A DNA stretch of 64,000 nucleotides from Trogon surrucura (Eukaryota > Chordata > Aves > Trogoniformes > Trogonidae). The translations under genes were made by a program, and so were the position numbers. The notes under the pieces were generated by a model that was given only the letters and a program-made list of their open reading frames with translations, searched no databases and was not told the origin of the DNA. The stretch spans positions 16,166,689-16,230,688 of the forward strand of contig CM036658.1 of the NCBI GenBank assembly GCA_020746105.1, read 5' to 3'. This document shows positions 1 through 11,785 of this stretch, in pieces (the first letter of the stretch is position 1; each line of letters starts with the position of its first letter).

Positions 1-1795
1 GTCATGATGACTTGTAAGTTAGTGGTGCCTAGGCTCCCTAGGCAAGAAGAAATTCTATTCCACCAAATATTACTAAAATTATTTTAATACTTAAAGTTTA
101 AGGACTTGCATTCACCCTTTGAGCTATGAATACTTCCAGTCGTGAATACTGTCAGTATTACCTTAAGTGTACTTGTTCTCAGTAATTAACTTTTATCTTA
201 AATTTTCATCTTTGTTTGAAAATCACTGGGTTTCAAAGCTAGCCTATCCACCTATATTGTCACAGCCTTAAATTACGGTCAGACAAGTAGCTTATTTTGC
301 TGAGGGGAGGGCTGTTGTCCTAGATCACTGTCACATTTGGGGTTTTTTTCAAAGGTTTTTAATGTTATATTTCCAGATTCTGATATCTTCAGTGTTGGTC
401 CTGTTCCTTTAGCTAAGGAATTTTAGTCCCAGATTTTGTCACATACCTCTAGTTTCCTGAAGTCAGCTGTGCTACTGCCACTCCAAAAGCTATGGAACAT
501 CAACAATGCTGACTTCTATAGCAGTCACCTCAGTACTCTATTTTGTCTCTATGATTCTGTGTCAACCTCTTATGTCTGATATCAGTGATCACGCTTATCC
601 AAAAATACTGATGTGGTGGATTTGTGTCCTATGAATAGGATTTTGAGACCCTGCGTTTTGGTGGCATATACACAATGTCACTTGCAGATCAGTAATTTCT
701 GGGATACCTGTAGACAACATCAATCACCAGTATACACCAGATATAGAATATTATCTGCACACACCACACCTTCATCCATCAAACTGTGCCTCCCACCTTT
801 TCAGAAAGTCGTAAAGCAGTTTATACCAACTATGGCCTTATCACGTTCCCCAGGTGATGTGATGATCTCATGCAACTTCTTCAACTTCTGCAATTTCTAA
901 GATTTGTTAGAGTTTCCTGGGAACAGTGGCACAGCAGCTGTTGGGGTCCCCAGGAGTGAAACATAAGAAAACTCTCTCATTCTTCAAACTTTTGCTAAAC
1001 TTAATAGGAATAATTGTTCCTGGTTCTTCTTGCAACTGTTCTTCTGTTTGTCCATCCTTTCCGCGCTCAGTTTGACTTCTTGCTTCAGAGACACCTACCA
1101 TTAACTTGCATCTCTGTATTATTTCTCTTTTCTTTAGTCTTACCTTAAATCTAAAAGAGTACATGTGATAAAGTGTAGAGATGAACTGTGGTGTGTTCTC
1201 ACCTTTCTTTTTCTTACTTCTGCAGTAACATGGTGGTAAAGATCTTCAAAATTTTTATTACAGATCTGATACTCATCAAGAGATGAGTATCTTTAAAAAT
1301 GTTATATTTAGTCTATTTAAATGTAGTTCCCAACGAATTTTTAAAAAATGTGCCTCGTGAATTACCAAAAACAGGAAATAATGCTGAAAAGCAACAGAGT
1401 AAAATTGGAAGACAACGTAATGCAACAGTATGTTAGAATGCAACACCTGAGATATGATTTAAAGTTTTCAAAATCCTTTAGCTGGAGAGTATAAATGATC
1501 TAATTTTACAATGTATATTTTAGTACATAGTACTTTGTCTCAGTATTTTAGAAACCAGTGTTACGCATAGTATGTTCTACTGACAAAGTTAATCTGTTAG
1601 TAGCACTGGGTGTGTCTCACTTGATCATGACTGCGGATGGTAGGAGTGGCTCTGTGCTCAGCAGATAGGGAGTTGTCTCTTGAAGAATAGTGTAAGGATT
1701 TTTATTTTCATGCCAGCACCCTTTGCAGGATGCTTAAGACATTTAAAAATGTTAAATAACAGGGAATATTTAATTGTAACTTTGTTATTTTCCAG
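1..1795 (+). other. FANCC: FANCC intron (3' part)
   Basis: AT-rich noncoding DNA upstream of the first FANCC exon visible here. It ends in a pyrimidine-rich acceptor (ttattttccag) at 1785-1795. I looked for the preceding FANCC exon (the human residues around LLREAVEDQT) and saw nothing like it, so the rest of the gene lies before the window. Short open frames at 613-900 (+) and 907-1164 (-) have no recognisable homology. Confidence 0.7.
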
Positions 1796-1967
1796 TTCTT
1801 TTGATGACCTTTTTGAAATCTGGTTTTTGATTGCTTGTTTTGGAGAATGGCTGGATATTGCAGCAGAACAGTTAGTGAAGGCTGCTGTAGAACCAGATGC
1901 TTTGCTGTGGCTGCTGGCATTTTACTACTGTCCTCAGAATGAAAATCGACAAAGGACTCAAACAATG
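1796..1967 (+). CDS. FANCC: FANCC, third-last coding exon
   Basis: Encodes part of Fanconi anaemia group C protein, an alpha-helical subunit of the nuclear FA core complex. FANCC pairs with FANCE and FANCF and supports monoubiquitination of FANCD2-FANCI at DNA interstrand crosslinks. The 57 complete codons read SFDDLFEIWFLIACFGEW...AEQLVKAAVEP...LLWLLAFYYCPQ...RTQTM. They align without gaps over most of their length with human FANCC (FESWFLFIHFGGW...AEQL...LLWLLAFYYGP...AQTMV). The exon starts with the last base of a split codon (phase 1 intron before it) after a TTTTCCAG acceptor. It is closed by ATG|gtgggt. An alternative donor 4 bp downstream pairs with a shifted acceptor and gives the same protein (see findings). 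The frame is open upstream to 1680, but that part is intron. Identification comes from remembered human sequence; I am very sure of it. Confidence 0.95.
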
Positions 1968-4824
1968 GTGGGTAATGTAGCTGTAGTAAGCAGCAATACA
2001 CCGTCGATAGTCTGCTTGTCTCATGTTGCCGTAAAACAAATAGTGCACACCACAGAAGTGAAAGGTCTACCCTGGAAAAGATGCTGGCTTTACAAGGTCT
2101 TCTGAGAACTGTGTTGCAGTTGGAGAAGTTGAAAGACAATTTTTGTGGATTTTCCTGGTGGCATTTAGAAAACATTTTTTCTTTTTTTTTAAAGTATAGT
2201 ATGTAGATTAGCTTCTTCTTGGCTTTCTTTTGAAAGACTTGGGTGCTTTTAATCACGAGTAAGACTATCCAGGAATGGTATTTTCTAAATCACTGTGTGA
2301 TAGAATTCAGCATTCCTGTGTTATGGCATCTTATGAGAAGGAAACACAAGAGAAATCACAACAGCAGTTGAAGCAGTGAAGGTATACTTAGCATACATTG
2401 TCCTGAATCCTAGTCTTGCCCCCACCTATTCTGATTTCTCTTATATATCTTTACTGATACTTATGTATCTTTACTTTGGCATGCATAAGATTGTAACGTG
2501 TGTTATATTCACATATGCTAGGTTTCTAACAGAAGGAGGCAGTGTTCTAACCTCACACATTGTACTACACGAAGAGTGCTGTGTTTCAGTGCATGCATGC
2601 AAATACATGAAAGCCTTTAATTTGGACCTATTATGCAAGTTTGAACTAGCCTGAGCAATCTGATCTACAAAGTCCAGATTCAAAATGTGGCTCCAGCATC
2701 TCTAGTTTTGCTTAACCCATTCTGTTTGTTTTTAAAATGCACCTCAGTATACCCTGCCAGTGAAATATAATGCTTTCATTTTACAGTTAATGGTCCATGT
2801 ACAACGGTGTGTTCTGCAATATTTTACTTCCTACTCTTCCCCTCCTGCCACCCCGATGGCACTACAAAAGCAAGCTCACATCCCAATTACTTTTCTTTTT
2901 AATTTCTTACAATCTAGAAGTGGTGTTGAGGTGTTGGCTGAGCAGAGTTAGGTCAAACCTACAGTGAAGTAAAGATGCCAGGATTGGTTTTAGATTACAG
3001 TTTTGGAAGAGAGGCAATACCCAAGCAATAATCATGAGTAAATGAAACTGAAGGACTATTGGTGCAGATCTACATATGGAACATTGTTTAACTCCAGCAC
3101 TACAAAATGAAATCACATTGTCCCATATATAAAATCATCTCCCTGTGTGTCCCCTATTCTGTCATAATGTATGAAAAACTTCAGTGAGAAAAAAGCTTTT
3201 CCACTGACAGCCCACGCAGTTACTCATTTGTTCCCAGAGGTTTAATATTTCAGTTCATTATGATTCTTTCCTTTAGTTAGTTCAAGTAAGACATTTCTTT
3301 TTTTTTCCACAGGCCAGGCTACTTCAGAAGCATTCTTACAGTTCGTATGAAGCTTCTGCCTCTAATTAGATATTTACTTTTCGTTTTAATTTTTCATTTA
3401 GCAGGTTAGCTCTCAACTCTTTCAAATGGAGTGCTTTCCTCCAACCTCTACACCTTTCACCAGTGAAGGATTAAGATGGGATGGGGACTCTGGCATATGC
3501 CAAGCTGAAGGACTTTTCAGTGTATTTTCCTGTAGAAAGGTGTGCACTCATGACTTCAGATTGTGTCTTCATGCTACTTTAGGTAGCAGGAAGAATGGAA
3601 TACATAAGGCTAAAACGATCTAAGGAGGAAAAGGCTACATTTGCTGTTCACTAGACTTCACTCAGAGGTGCAGGACTGAATATTCTGCTCCTCAATATTT
3701 ATTCATTTGTTGCAGACCTTTCATACCTGTAGACAGTGAAACACTGGAAGAACAGAACTAGGAGGTTGGTCATAGTAGCATTGGCACTAAGAATGAGTCT
3801 CCTAGGGTACTCCTAGGTGCTCATGGAGCAGAGGCTGCTACTGTCAGTCTTCAGTCTCTGGCACATGGGATGAAGGTACACCAAGAATAGGATGCACCAA
3901 TTAAAGAATCTGGAAGAATTCCAGTTAACCTTTCTTTAGAGTTGGGTATAATTTGTTGCCTCACATATAACTGTGGACATAATTCAAGAATAGCAGCTTT
4001 TTCAGAATATTGTATATGGAATTGTTAATAGTGTAGGGTTGAGGAAAGCAAGGTCAGGTAAGTGACTGAAACAAATTGTCCTAATGAGCATGGTCCTTTT
4101 CCTTTGGGTCTGCAGTGGTATATTTTTCCATTGTTCCTGCACTCATTCATTTGGGTTTTTTCCTACCAGTTCATTTGATTTATTTTTAATATAGTGAACA
4201 GACTTATAGTTATGATTTTTTGCAATACTTGCTTACAGTTCTTTTTCCATTGTGTAGGTGCCAAAACATTCTGTTTTCTACTCCCAGTAAAAATCAGTTT
4301 TCACTGGCCAACTGAAAAGTTAAAAAAAATAAGTTGAAAACAACACAGGAAGAAGGAAAAAAAATGCATTCTTACCAGAACATTTTATCAGCCAGAGTCA
4401 GGTTGCATGAAGATTTAATTGATTTGTAGCAGCAATACTGAAATGAGCCCTTGAGGAGCCTCTGTTCTTTTTCCCACAATGCAAAAATCTGACCATGTTC
4501 TGCTGAGGGACTTTCTCCATTTCCTTTTATTATTAAAGAAGGTCAAGTCCTGGCTTGATGCCCTGCCTAGTTAATTTTGCAAGGCCTAAGAAACCTAAAA
4601 AATCCATTCTATCCACCTCTGTATATGTGAATCAGTATAAATGAAATGTGTACAGCCCTTCCTTCCCTGTTCTCTCTGCTGCTTAAATTTAAACTCTTTT
4701 CATGTTTGGGTAGTTTCTGCCAAGGTTTGAATTTCCTGCCAGTGAATAAATGCAGAGGAAAAATACCATAGGTATGACCTTTAGTCTTCTCTGCTCCTGC
4801 ATCCTTTGAAATTATTTCCTACAG
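1968..4824 (+). other. FANCC: FANCC intron
   Basis: 2.86-kb intron between the phase-matched FANCC exons, from gtgggt at 1968 to ttatttcctacag at 4824. No repeat family, RNA gene or coding exon was recognised inside. The open frames here (for example 2376-2654 and 3426-3623, plus strand) show no family resemblance and no splice context. Confidence 0.8.
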
Positions 4825-5025
4825 GTAGAAGCTCAAGCAGTCTACAAGGATCTAACGATGCTCTTCAGCCATACAGTCCTTTCTGTCAAAGATCTGGAGG
4901 CTGCTCTACACAGTGTAGTGGATCCAGAGAAATGTTGTAACCAGCATCTTGTAACACACCTTCTTACCAACTTTTTGCTCTTTTCTTCTGGTGGACTTAT
5001 GATTGCCCAGAAATTTATCTGCCGT
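4825..5025 (+). CDS. FANCC: FANCC, penultimate coding exon
   Basis: 67 codons, VEAQAVYKDLTMLF...LSVKDLEAAL...HLVTHLLTNFLLFSSGGLMIAQKFICR, continuing the C-terminal helical region of the FA core complex subunit. It matches human FANCC in order and length (VKAVLGHLLAM...LSAQDLQTV...[26 protein letters not shown]), with the HLL-NFLL-GG core kept. The acceptor is tttcctacag|GTA and the donor is CGT|gtaagt, close to the ideal 5' splice site. The exon is 201 bp, phase 0 on both sides, so skipping it would keep the reading frame. The methionine at 4858 is internal, not a start. Confidence 0.95.
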
Positions 5026-6867
5026 GTAAGTGTTTCTTCTTTTTTTTCCAGTTGAAGTAAGAAGTATTATTTTTACTGTTACAAATTTAAGTTCTTACCT
5101 CTTAATAAGGAATAACACGTAATAGAGAATTAAAGAAGATTGTGACTACAGCAACTATACCTAACCCCCTACATATCTATTTCTGCTACAGTCAAAATAT
5201 TTTCCTGCTTGACACTTCTTGACAAGATCTCACTGGAAAGACTGCTGCCCTGACTATACAGCTGCAGAAATAGTTGAAGTAATAGCTTGCAGTTAAGAGA
5301 TACCCACAATTCATTTACATCTGGCATAGATAGCATATGCAAACATTTTGCTTTTCCCAGTTATAAATTACTCCCTTAATCATCCATCTGCTGCAGAGAT
5401 GATGGAACCGTCTTCTCTCTGTTTTCCATTTTGTAAAGCAGCTAGTTATGGAGCATTAACATTGACAAAGCAGAAACTTTGTATTTTAGCAAAGCCAGAG
5501 AGTAATGCAGTGTGATAACTGAGAGAAAAAAGAATGAAGAGCTGAAAGAGTGTCGCTTACGGTGTGAAAAAAAAAGCTAAATAGGACTAAAATGTTGGAA
5601 GCATACCGCAGTCTCTTGCTGTTGTTGATCAACGAGAGCCTTCAGATGTATTGGTGCAAAGAGTAAAATGTGTTTATGTCTCTCAAGATAAATAGTGCTA
5701 TGTCAGTATGAGATTAGGAATTTATTCTTCTCTAACTCTGAAGCCATACTATCTTAAGAAGTACAAGCCTCCTGTGCAAGCATGTCTAGGGCCAGTGTGT
5801 GATTTTAGCACTTCAGAAGTTCTTTTCTTTCAGCAGCGCTGTGCTCTTCTATCTGTATAGGATATACACCATGCATAAGGAGTCTGATTTTATGACGCAG
5901 AGGACTGAAAACCCATTTTGGAGGTTATTCCCTGGCATAACATTTTTCTGTTTAAGAATGTTTAAGATATTTCTGGCATTTTAGGTGCAAGTTCACAAGT
6001 GATCAATTTCTTCTTAGTATAAGAATGTGATGATAAGGGGGGTTGTATGTATTTTTACAGTCTGCTGTTTTGAGTTTTTCTTTTGGGGAGTGTGGGTGTT
6101 GAGAAGTGATTCTGTAATATACTAGTCTGCAGCTTTAAACCTCTTCAGGAAGACTGAAGGCAATGTGTTTCTTTATAGAAAGCAACATAAATAACCTTTA
6201 CAACTGAGTATTCCCCAGTGCAGTGTGGTTATGAGTTGTTGTAGGCCAAAGTATGGTGGTCTGATTAATTTTGGCCATATCTGTGTAATCATTAATGCGT
6301 AGTTAGGCTCTCCCTGTGATTTGAAAAGGCCTGAAGGCAATATATGTAAAGCAGAATGGCCTTGAGCCAAACTGAGATGCATGGCAGTGGTTTTGGTTAG
6401 CACAGTAATCTTTGGGATTAACACAGCAGATAGCATGGAGTGAACCTGCAAAAATTTAGGGTCTTTTTTTGGTACTTTGTCATCTTTTGGGGCAGGGATT
6501 TATTTTTACATCTGAGAGCTTTACAGAATTTAATTTTCTCCACAAACTCACACAAAACCTTTGATGTGCTTTTATTGTTTTCTAAGGAGATGACTTATAA
6601 ACAGTTACACTATCAGCCCTTTAAAAACTTTTTAACCTCTTGATTTTTTTCACTTAAATTTGAGAGAACAGTAGAAATCTCAGTTTCTCAGTTCTGCTAA
6701 GATTTATGAAAAGAAACACCTGAGGCAAAAGTTGCTTTTGAACTCAGAGCACCTCATGTGTTCAGGGATGAGGGACAAATTGTGATTTTCTTGCAAATAT
6801 TGATGGAGCATTCGTAGTACTTAGCAGCATAATTGCATTATTTCCTATCTGTTCTGTTTCTTTGCAG
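5026..6867 (+). other. FANCC: last FANCC intron
   Basis: 1.84-kb intron from gtaagtg at 5026 to the acceptor tctttgcag at 6867. AT-rich, no recognised repeat or gene. The 92-residue minus-strand frame at 6173-6451 has no homology I know. Confidence 0.8.
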
Positions 6868-7011
6868 ATTACCGAGACAACTGATACAAGCAAAGAAGTT
6901 TGTAGCCTCCTTATCCGCACTGCATACAGAATTAACCATAATGGAGAAGAAAACCAAAGGACTGTAAAGCTGCTGAATGAACTTCTTCGAAAACTAATAG
7001 TGAAAGTTTAA
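6868..7011 (+). CDS. FANCC: FANCC, last coding exon and stop
   Basis: 47 codons plus TAA at 7009-7011: ITETTDTSKEVCSLLIRTAYRIN...TVKLLNELLRKLIVKV. The human C-terminus ([20 protein letters not shown]...KLARELLKELRTQV) has the same length and the same pattern of hydrophobic and basic positions. In both, the end is a short helix with a LLxELLxxL-type core and a terminal basic-plus-valine motif. The acceptor is gtttctttgcag|ATT, phase 0. Together the three exons supply the final 171 residues of a protein that is 558 residues in human. This exon is more diverged than the first two, as is usual for FANCC, but order, phase and length fix its identity. Confidence 0.93.
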   Translation: MTETTDTSKEVCSLLIRTAYRINHNGEENQRTVKLLNELLRKLIVKV

Positions 7012-7201
7012 TGTCATCTATTTATCAAGCCAACAAATCAGATCTTCATCCAGGTGTCAGACTTTCACTAACATCTTGCACTACAAGTTACAAAGATTAG
7101 AAACACAGTTACTTAAGTATATCCCACAACTTTTTATTCACTCATATATATTTGAAAACAGTCCTTTGTAAATGTTAACTTTTTAGAACGTAACTCTAAA
7201 T

Positions 7202-7207
7202 ATTAAA
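7202..7207 (+). terminator. FANCC: possible FANCC poly(A) signal ATTAAA
   Basis: ATTAAA, the commonest variant of the poly(A) hexamer, 190 bp past the FANCC stop. A GT/T-rich stretch (gttttgttctga) follows it within 30 bp. Confidence 0.4.
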
Positions 7208-7523
7208 GACAGTTGGAAGTTTTGTTCTGAGCAACTTCTTTAATAAGAGACCTAAATCATTTAAAGCAGTTCACTCATCTCCTTGTTGTTTATCTGGCCG
7301 AGGATCAGGTTTTCTCCCAAATGACACGTGGTTTTATTAGGAAATTGTGTCCAATTACTTTGTTGGTAACTTGTTCCCGAAATGTTTTGTTCTATAATTC
7401 TGCTTTAATGAAACTAACAGTGATCTCAAATGAGAGTTAGTGATTCATGGTGAATGCACTCTATGTTCCAGGAAATCAGCAATGTTTCCTGAACCCTTTA
7501 CTTATTTTTGAAAGTGTTTCCAA

Positions 7524-7529
7524 AATAAA
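7524..7529 (+). terminator. FANCC: FANCC poly(A) signal AATAAA
   Basis: Canonical AATAAA 513 bp past the FANCC stop codon, followed by a T-rich stretch at 7542-7560. This is the best candidate for the main 3' end of FANCC. Confidence 0.55.
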
Positions 7530-7574
7530 ACACCTCTCAGATTTGTTAAATTAATTTTTTCAGTACTGCATCTT

Positions 7575-7593
7575 CAGAGGACAGTGTCCTCTG
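7575..7593. repeat. 19-bp perfect palindrome
   Basis: CAGAGGACA and its exact reverse complement separated by one base. It lies 46 bp past the FANCC AATAAA and abuts a second palindrome. Confidence 0.8.
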
Positions 7594-7619
7594 CAAAGTA
7601 CTATACCAATAGTACTTTG
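7594..7619. repeat. 26-bp inverted repeat
   Basis: CAAAGTACTA and its exact reverse complement around a 6-bp spacer (taccaa). It begins at the base directly after the 7575-7593 palindrome. AGTACT also occurs at 7562-7567, so the whole 7562-7619 stretch is rich in self-complementary sequence. Confidence 0.8.
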
Positions 7620-10600
7620 TCAACAGATACGACAGGTGGAAAGTTGCTTGCAGTACAGCCTATATTCACTGTGCCAAGGCTGATACTTATTTATGTAAGG
7701 AATCTTTTTTCTTCATTCAGACAAAACAGGGCAAGCACAACATAGGCATAAGGAAACTTCACAGTCTGAGGGCCAAATTTTCTAAAGAGAGCATACAGTT
7801 GCAACTCATCTTGTTCCTTTTTGTGAGCAGAGGTAGCTTGCTTGCTTCTTTTTTTAGCTTTTTTGTCTCATGCAAAGAACATGAACTGGGAGCAATAGCT
7901 TACCGCTTTACCCTTAGGAGAGTATTTGTCCCAAGAAGTTTTGTAAAACTGTTTCCCGTTTAACTAAAACAATAAGCATGGAGTAGAGTAATGACAGAGG
8001 ATCTTTTCAGTACTCATATATTACATGGCTTTAATGTCAACAGTTGTGCTAAATTCCAAAATGTGACTTGCAATACTAATCTTGCATATAAAATCAGAGG
8101 CATGTGTCTTAGATGAACACAGCTTTTTAATGCAGCATTTGATTTTGGGCAAGGGAAAAGAAGAACAATGCACTTGGTGTCCCTTGGCTATAAGAAGTGG
8201 AAGGTATTTCATGTAATGCTGTTTCTTACAATTTTGTTCCCTGTGAGTCATATTGGACCAAACTGGATAAGTTAGATATCCTCTTAGTCAGTTCGTTAAT
8301 GTTTGTAATATTTGATTCCAGCATGTGAAAAAATAGTATATATGTAATATATGTCTGTGAAGAAAGTTGTTGAGTTGTTTGGGCTTTTTTCTGGTTTTGG
8401 ATTCGAAGTATTTCTGAATGAAAAATCAGTAAGAGATACGTTGCAGTTTTTCAGTTTGCTGATAGCCACATATCTAAAAAAGCAAAACTGAGCAATAGTT
8501 TTCTATTCTCTGAATATTATACCTGAAAAGCATGGGGTTAAACTAAATTATTTGTTGATCACAAACTCTGAGGTATTTGTCCAGTGAGAGCACATGTGGA
8601 GTGCTTTACCTAGAATGATAAATAGTCTAAAATTGGTCTCCACAGGAAGAATGGTAGCTTTTTTGCTTTCATTTGTAATCTAGTTGTTGGATGTGATTCT
8701 CTGGTTGTCCTTAAATCCTCTCCATATTACAACTATATGTAGTGTTAACTAATTAAAAAAAAAGATTGTCAAAGAGTTGCAATATATGATTCTTGCAGAT
8801 TTGTTCGGTGAATAATACAAGTATTATATTTATTATGTGTATTACAGTCGTTGGTGCTTAATTTGTAACCATCTTTTCACAATGAAGTCTTTTTTTTTCT
8901 TTTCCACCAGCAAAGCACATGAAAATTCTTCTAACTTTTTAAAACAAAATCAATATCCTGTTAAATAGTGATAAGTCAATTCAAGCAGGAATGAAATGTA
9001 CAGTGAAGGCAAAAAGAACGAAATTAGTGGTGAATTGGTGCATTTTTGTTTTCCTGCATTTGACTTTGTAAGAAATAATGAGTTAAATATTGCAAGGCAG
9101 GTTTGCTCATTTCAAGAGGCTTTAAGAAGGAAACCTAGTTGACGCTATCTGCAACTTTAAAAAGCTGTATCTGTCCTGGTGTTCTTTTTGATTTATTTAG
9201 CATATTTGCTATAAATCTTTGGTATTTCTTTTTCCTTGTTCTTCCACAGATTTTGAATTATGATCTAACTTTGATATAAACCATGATTTTGTGGCATGGT
9301 CAAGGTACTTTTGTTAGTTTGCCAGTGGAAGGCAACAGCATGGTTTGGTAGATCTGAGTAATGGAAGATTTCTCATACGGTGGCTCCTGGATTATGCATC
9401 TAACATGCGTCTTCTCTGTAATTGCTGCTTTCTGGAAAAGTTCTTTGGAGCCTTCGGGGCTTTTATGCAGAACTAGCCACAAAGTCTTGAAATCAGGCTT
9501 CAAGTAGCTTGCTCCCTTCCCTTCAATCTCCATGTCAGCACATACTCTAATCCTGGGTATTATGGTGAATAGAGAGATCTTTTCAAAATTGTTCTGCTTC
9601 ACAGAGTTGTTTCAAAAAGAATACAAATAGTAAATTTGACCTGTGTGTTGATGATGCGTCTTTCCAGTCACAGACTGCAGAAGTGCGGCTTTTTGAATTC
9701 TGCTTTTAAGTATGGGGCTACATGGTTTCTGTGAATTTTCTTCAGAAAAAAAAAAGCACCACTTCTGTAGTTTTCATTCAGGCAAGATCTTAGTGCAGTG
9801 CATATATAAATCAGAATTAATTTTATTTTGTGAAGTATGTTACCAGGTATTGCAATTTAGCTGACCAGCAGTAACATGTTAATCTGTTACTTCTGGGATT
9901 TACGACTGAGCTTCCGTACTCACAGCACTGGAAGTGCAAAAAGGTATTAATATAAAGTCACACTGAAGATGCAAGTGAGTTAATATTACTTGTGGTACAT
10001 TAGAATTCATGCCATGGCGGTAGGTGGTATATGTTTGGGTTGGTTTTGGTTTCAGAGAGATACAATCCAAAAAAATTCTGAAGCATTATACAAATTTAGG
10101 ATGAAGTGTCTAGGAAAAGATGACTTGCAATTATTAAACCAATCACTACTGAACCAACTTTACCACATTCCTTTGCTGTATTTTCCAAAGACAGAATAAA
10201 ATGCTCATGTTCTCTGTGAGTGAATAATGTCATGCTAATTAAAATACAAATTTTCTTGTGATATAAGGGCGTAGGAAGGTGAGAAACTCTGACACTGAAG
10301 TGCAGCTTTCTACTAGACCCAAGTTTGAAAAGTCAAAGCCTGCGATGTTAGGAAGGAGTCCTCCACCAGAGCACCAAGCATGTTTCTGAATCCATGTTTT
10401 TATACTTTCCAGATAGTCTGCAATAGCTTTGTTATGCAGTCAGTGTGTTTTGCTGAGAAACACCAGAAGTTAAACCACTGTAGCTGAATTGGCTGGTGCT
10501 ACAGGCAGCGCTGTAGCACTTAATTCAAAGCATGTGGGCCTGTTTAAGTCCACCTACCTCTCTGGCAAGTTTTTCTTACTCATGATACATGTTTTCCTTA

Positions 10601-11745
10601 AACGCTTGCTTGGATTTAAAAGATACGCTCGTGGTAGCCATTTCATTTGCTGCCTTAGCAGAGAGCAACTTATTCTGGGAACTTGCACTAGGTGGTCTGT
10701 TTGCTAGCGAACGCCAAAAAGGAGTTTCCCTTGCTTGCATTGGCCATCATCCTTTAACCAGCTGTCTGGCTGCTGGAAAGGAATAAACCTCATGAGCCCC
10801 TTCTGATGGCTTAAGTGTACTCACAGTGACTGGGTTCTTTTAGCAGCCAGGAACCTCCTAGGGGTAGGCACTGCATTGCCATCAGCCACTGAAAAATATG
10901 AAATGTCGGCTGGCTGAAGCCGAGTGGTAGCAATATAACTATGAGTAGACATGTGCGTTGTTTTGCATTTTATATGCTTGCCTGTGTGTGAAGGGAGAGA
11001 GGGTGAGAACGAAGAAAAAAACCAGCATGGTGAAACTCAGTTGGAGAAATTTAGCCGTGACAATTATATTCAATTTAATTATAGTACTGATAGGATTAGG
11101 GAATATCAATTCCATATAAGAGAGCTAACCTGAACATCAATAAGTAGCAGAAAAAAATCCATCAATAGCGTGTCTTTAATAGGTCTGTACATTTAACTAG
11201 CTTCCCATCTCTTAACATAATCTTACTACTTCAATGCTTGTTTCATAACTCTTGTGTACTATGTCAGATGGTATAATCAAATGGTAAAATCAGCCCCTCA
11301 GGAACAATGACCCTCTCTTTTCTAATATTTTGATAAAAGTTCAGCCCATGAACTTTTGCAGATGTTTATTGCTGTCTTGAAGGGATCACATTTTTACATA
11401 TTCTTGACCATAATGAACAGTTCTACTTAGTCGTCAACATTCAGAATTACACTGTCCTTGAGATTTCCCATGTGTGTGTGCCCAATCAGCCTGTATATAC
11501 CATTATTCACTCCTTGTTCTTTTGATTTTATTTCTTAGCTTTTGGGTTTGAGACTTCTGAAACAGGTGCATGCAATGTCATTTGCACGCTACTGTTAAAA
11601 CTTCCCTTAGTATTTCACGCATGAGAAGTCAGCTTTGACTAATGATGCTGTAACTTCTCCTGTGTATAAGTTGTCTAAAGATAGGAATTCCATTTTTTTA
11701 TTCCAAACTAACTTGTAATGGTACAGATTTCCCATTTGTATTATC

Positions 11746-11785
11746 TATCATTCCCTGCAGAGACTTATCATTCCCTGCAGAGACT
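11746..11785. repeat. 20-bp perfect tandem duplication
   Basis: Two identical 20-bp units (tatcattccctgcagagact) head to tail at 11746-11765 and 11766-11785, with no mismatch. This suggests a recent slippage event or local duplication. Confidence 0.9.

Larger units (their letters stand above)
7012..7550 (+). other. FANCC: FANCC 3' UTR
   Basis: AT-rich sequence after the FANCC stop codon, up to about 20 bp past the AATAAA at 7524. The exact cleavage site cannot be read from sequence, and a longer UTR is possible. Confidence 0.6.

Noticed and set aside
1680-2105. Reading the whole 141-codon plus-strand frame as one gene
   Set aside because: Only 1796-1967 matches FANCC and is bounded by proper splice sites. 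The ends are intron translated by chance.
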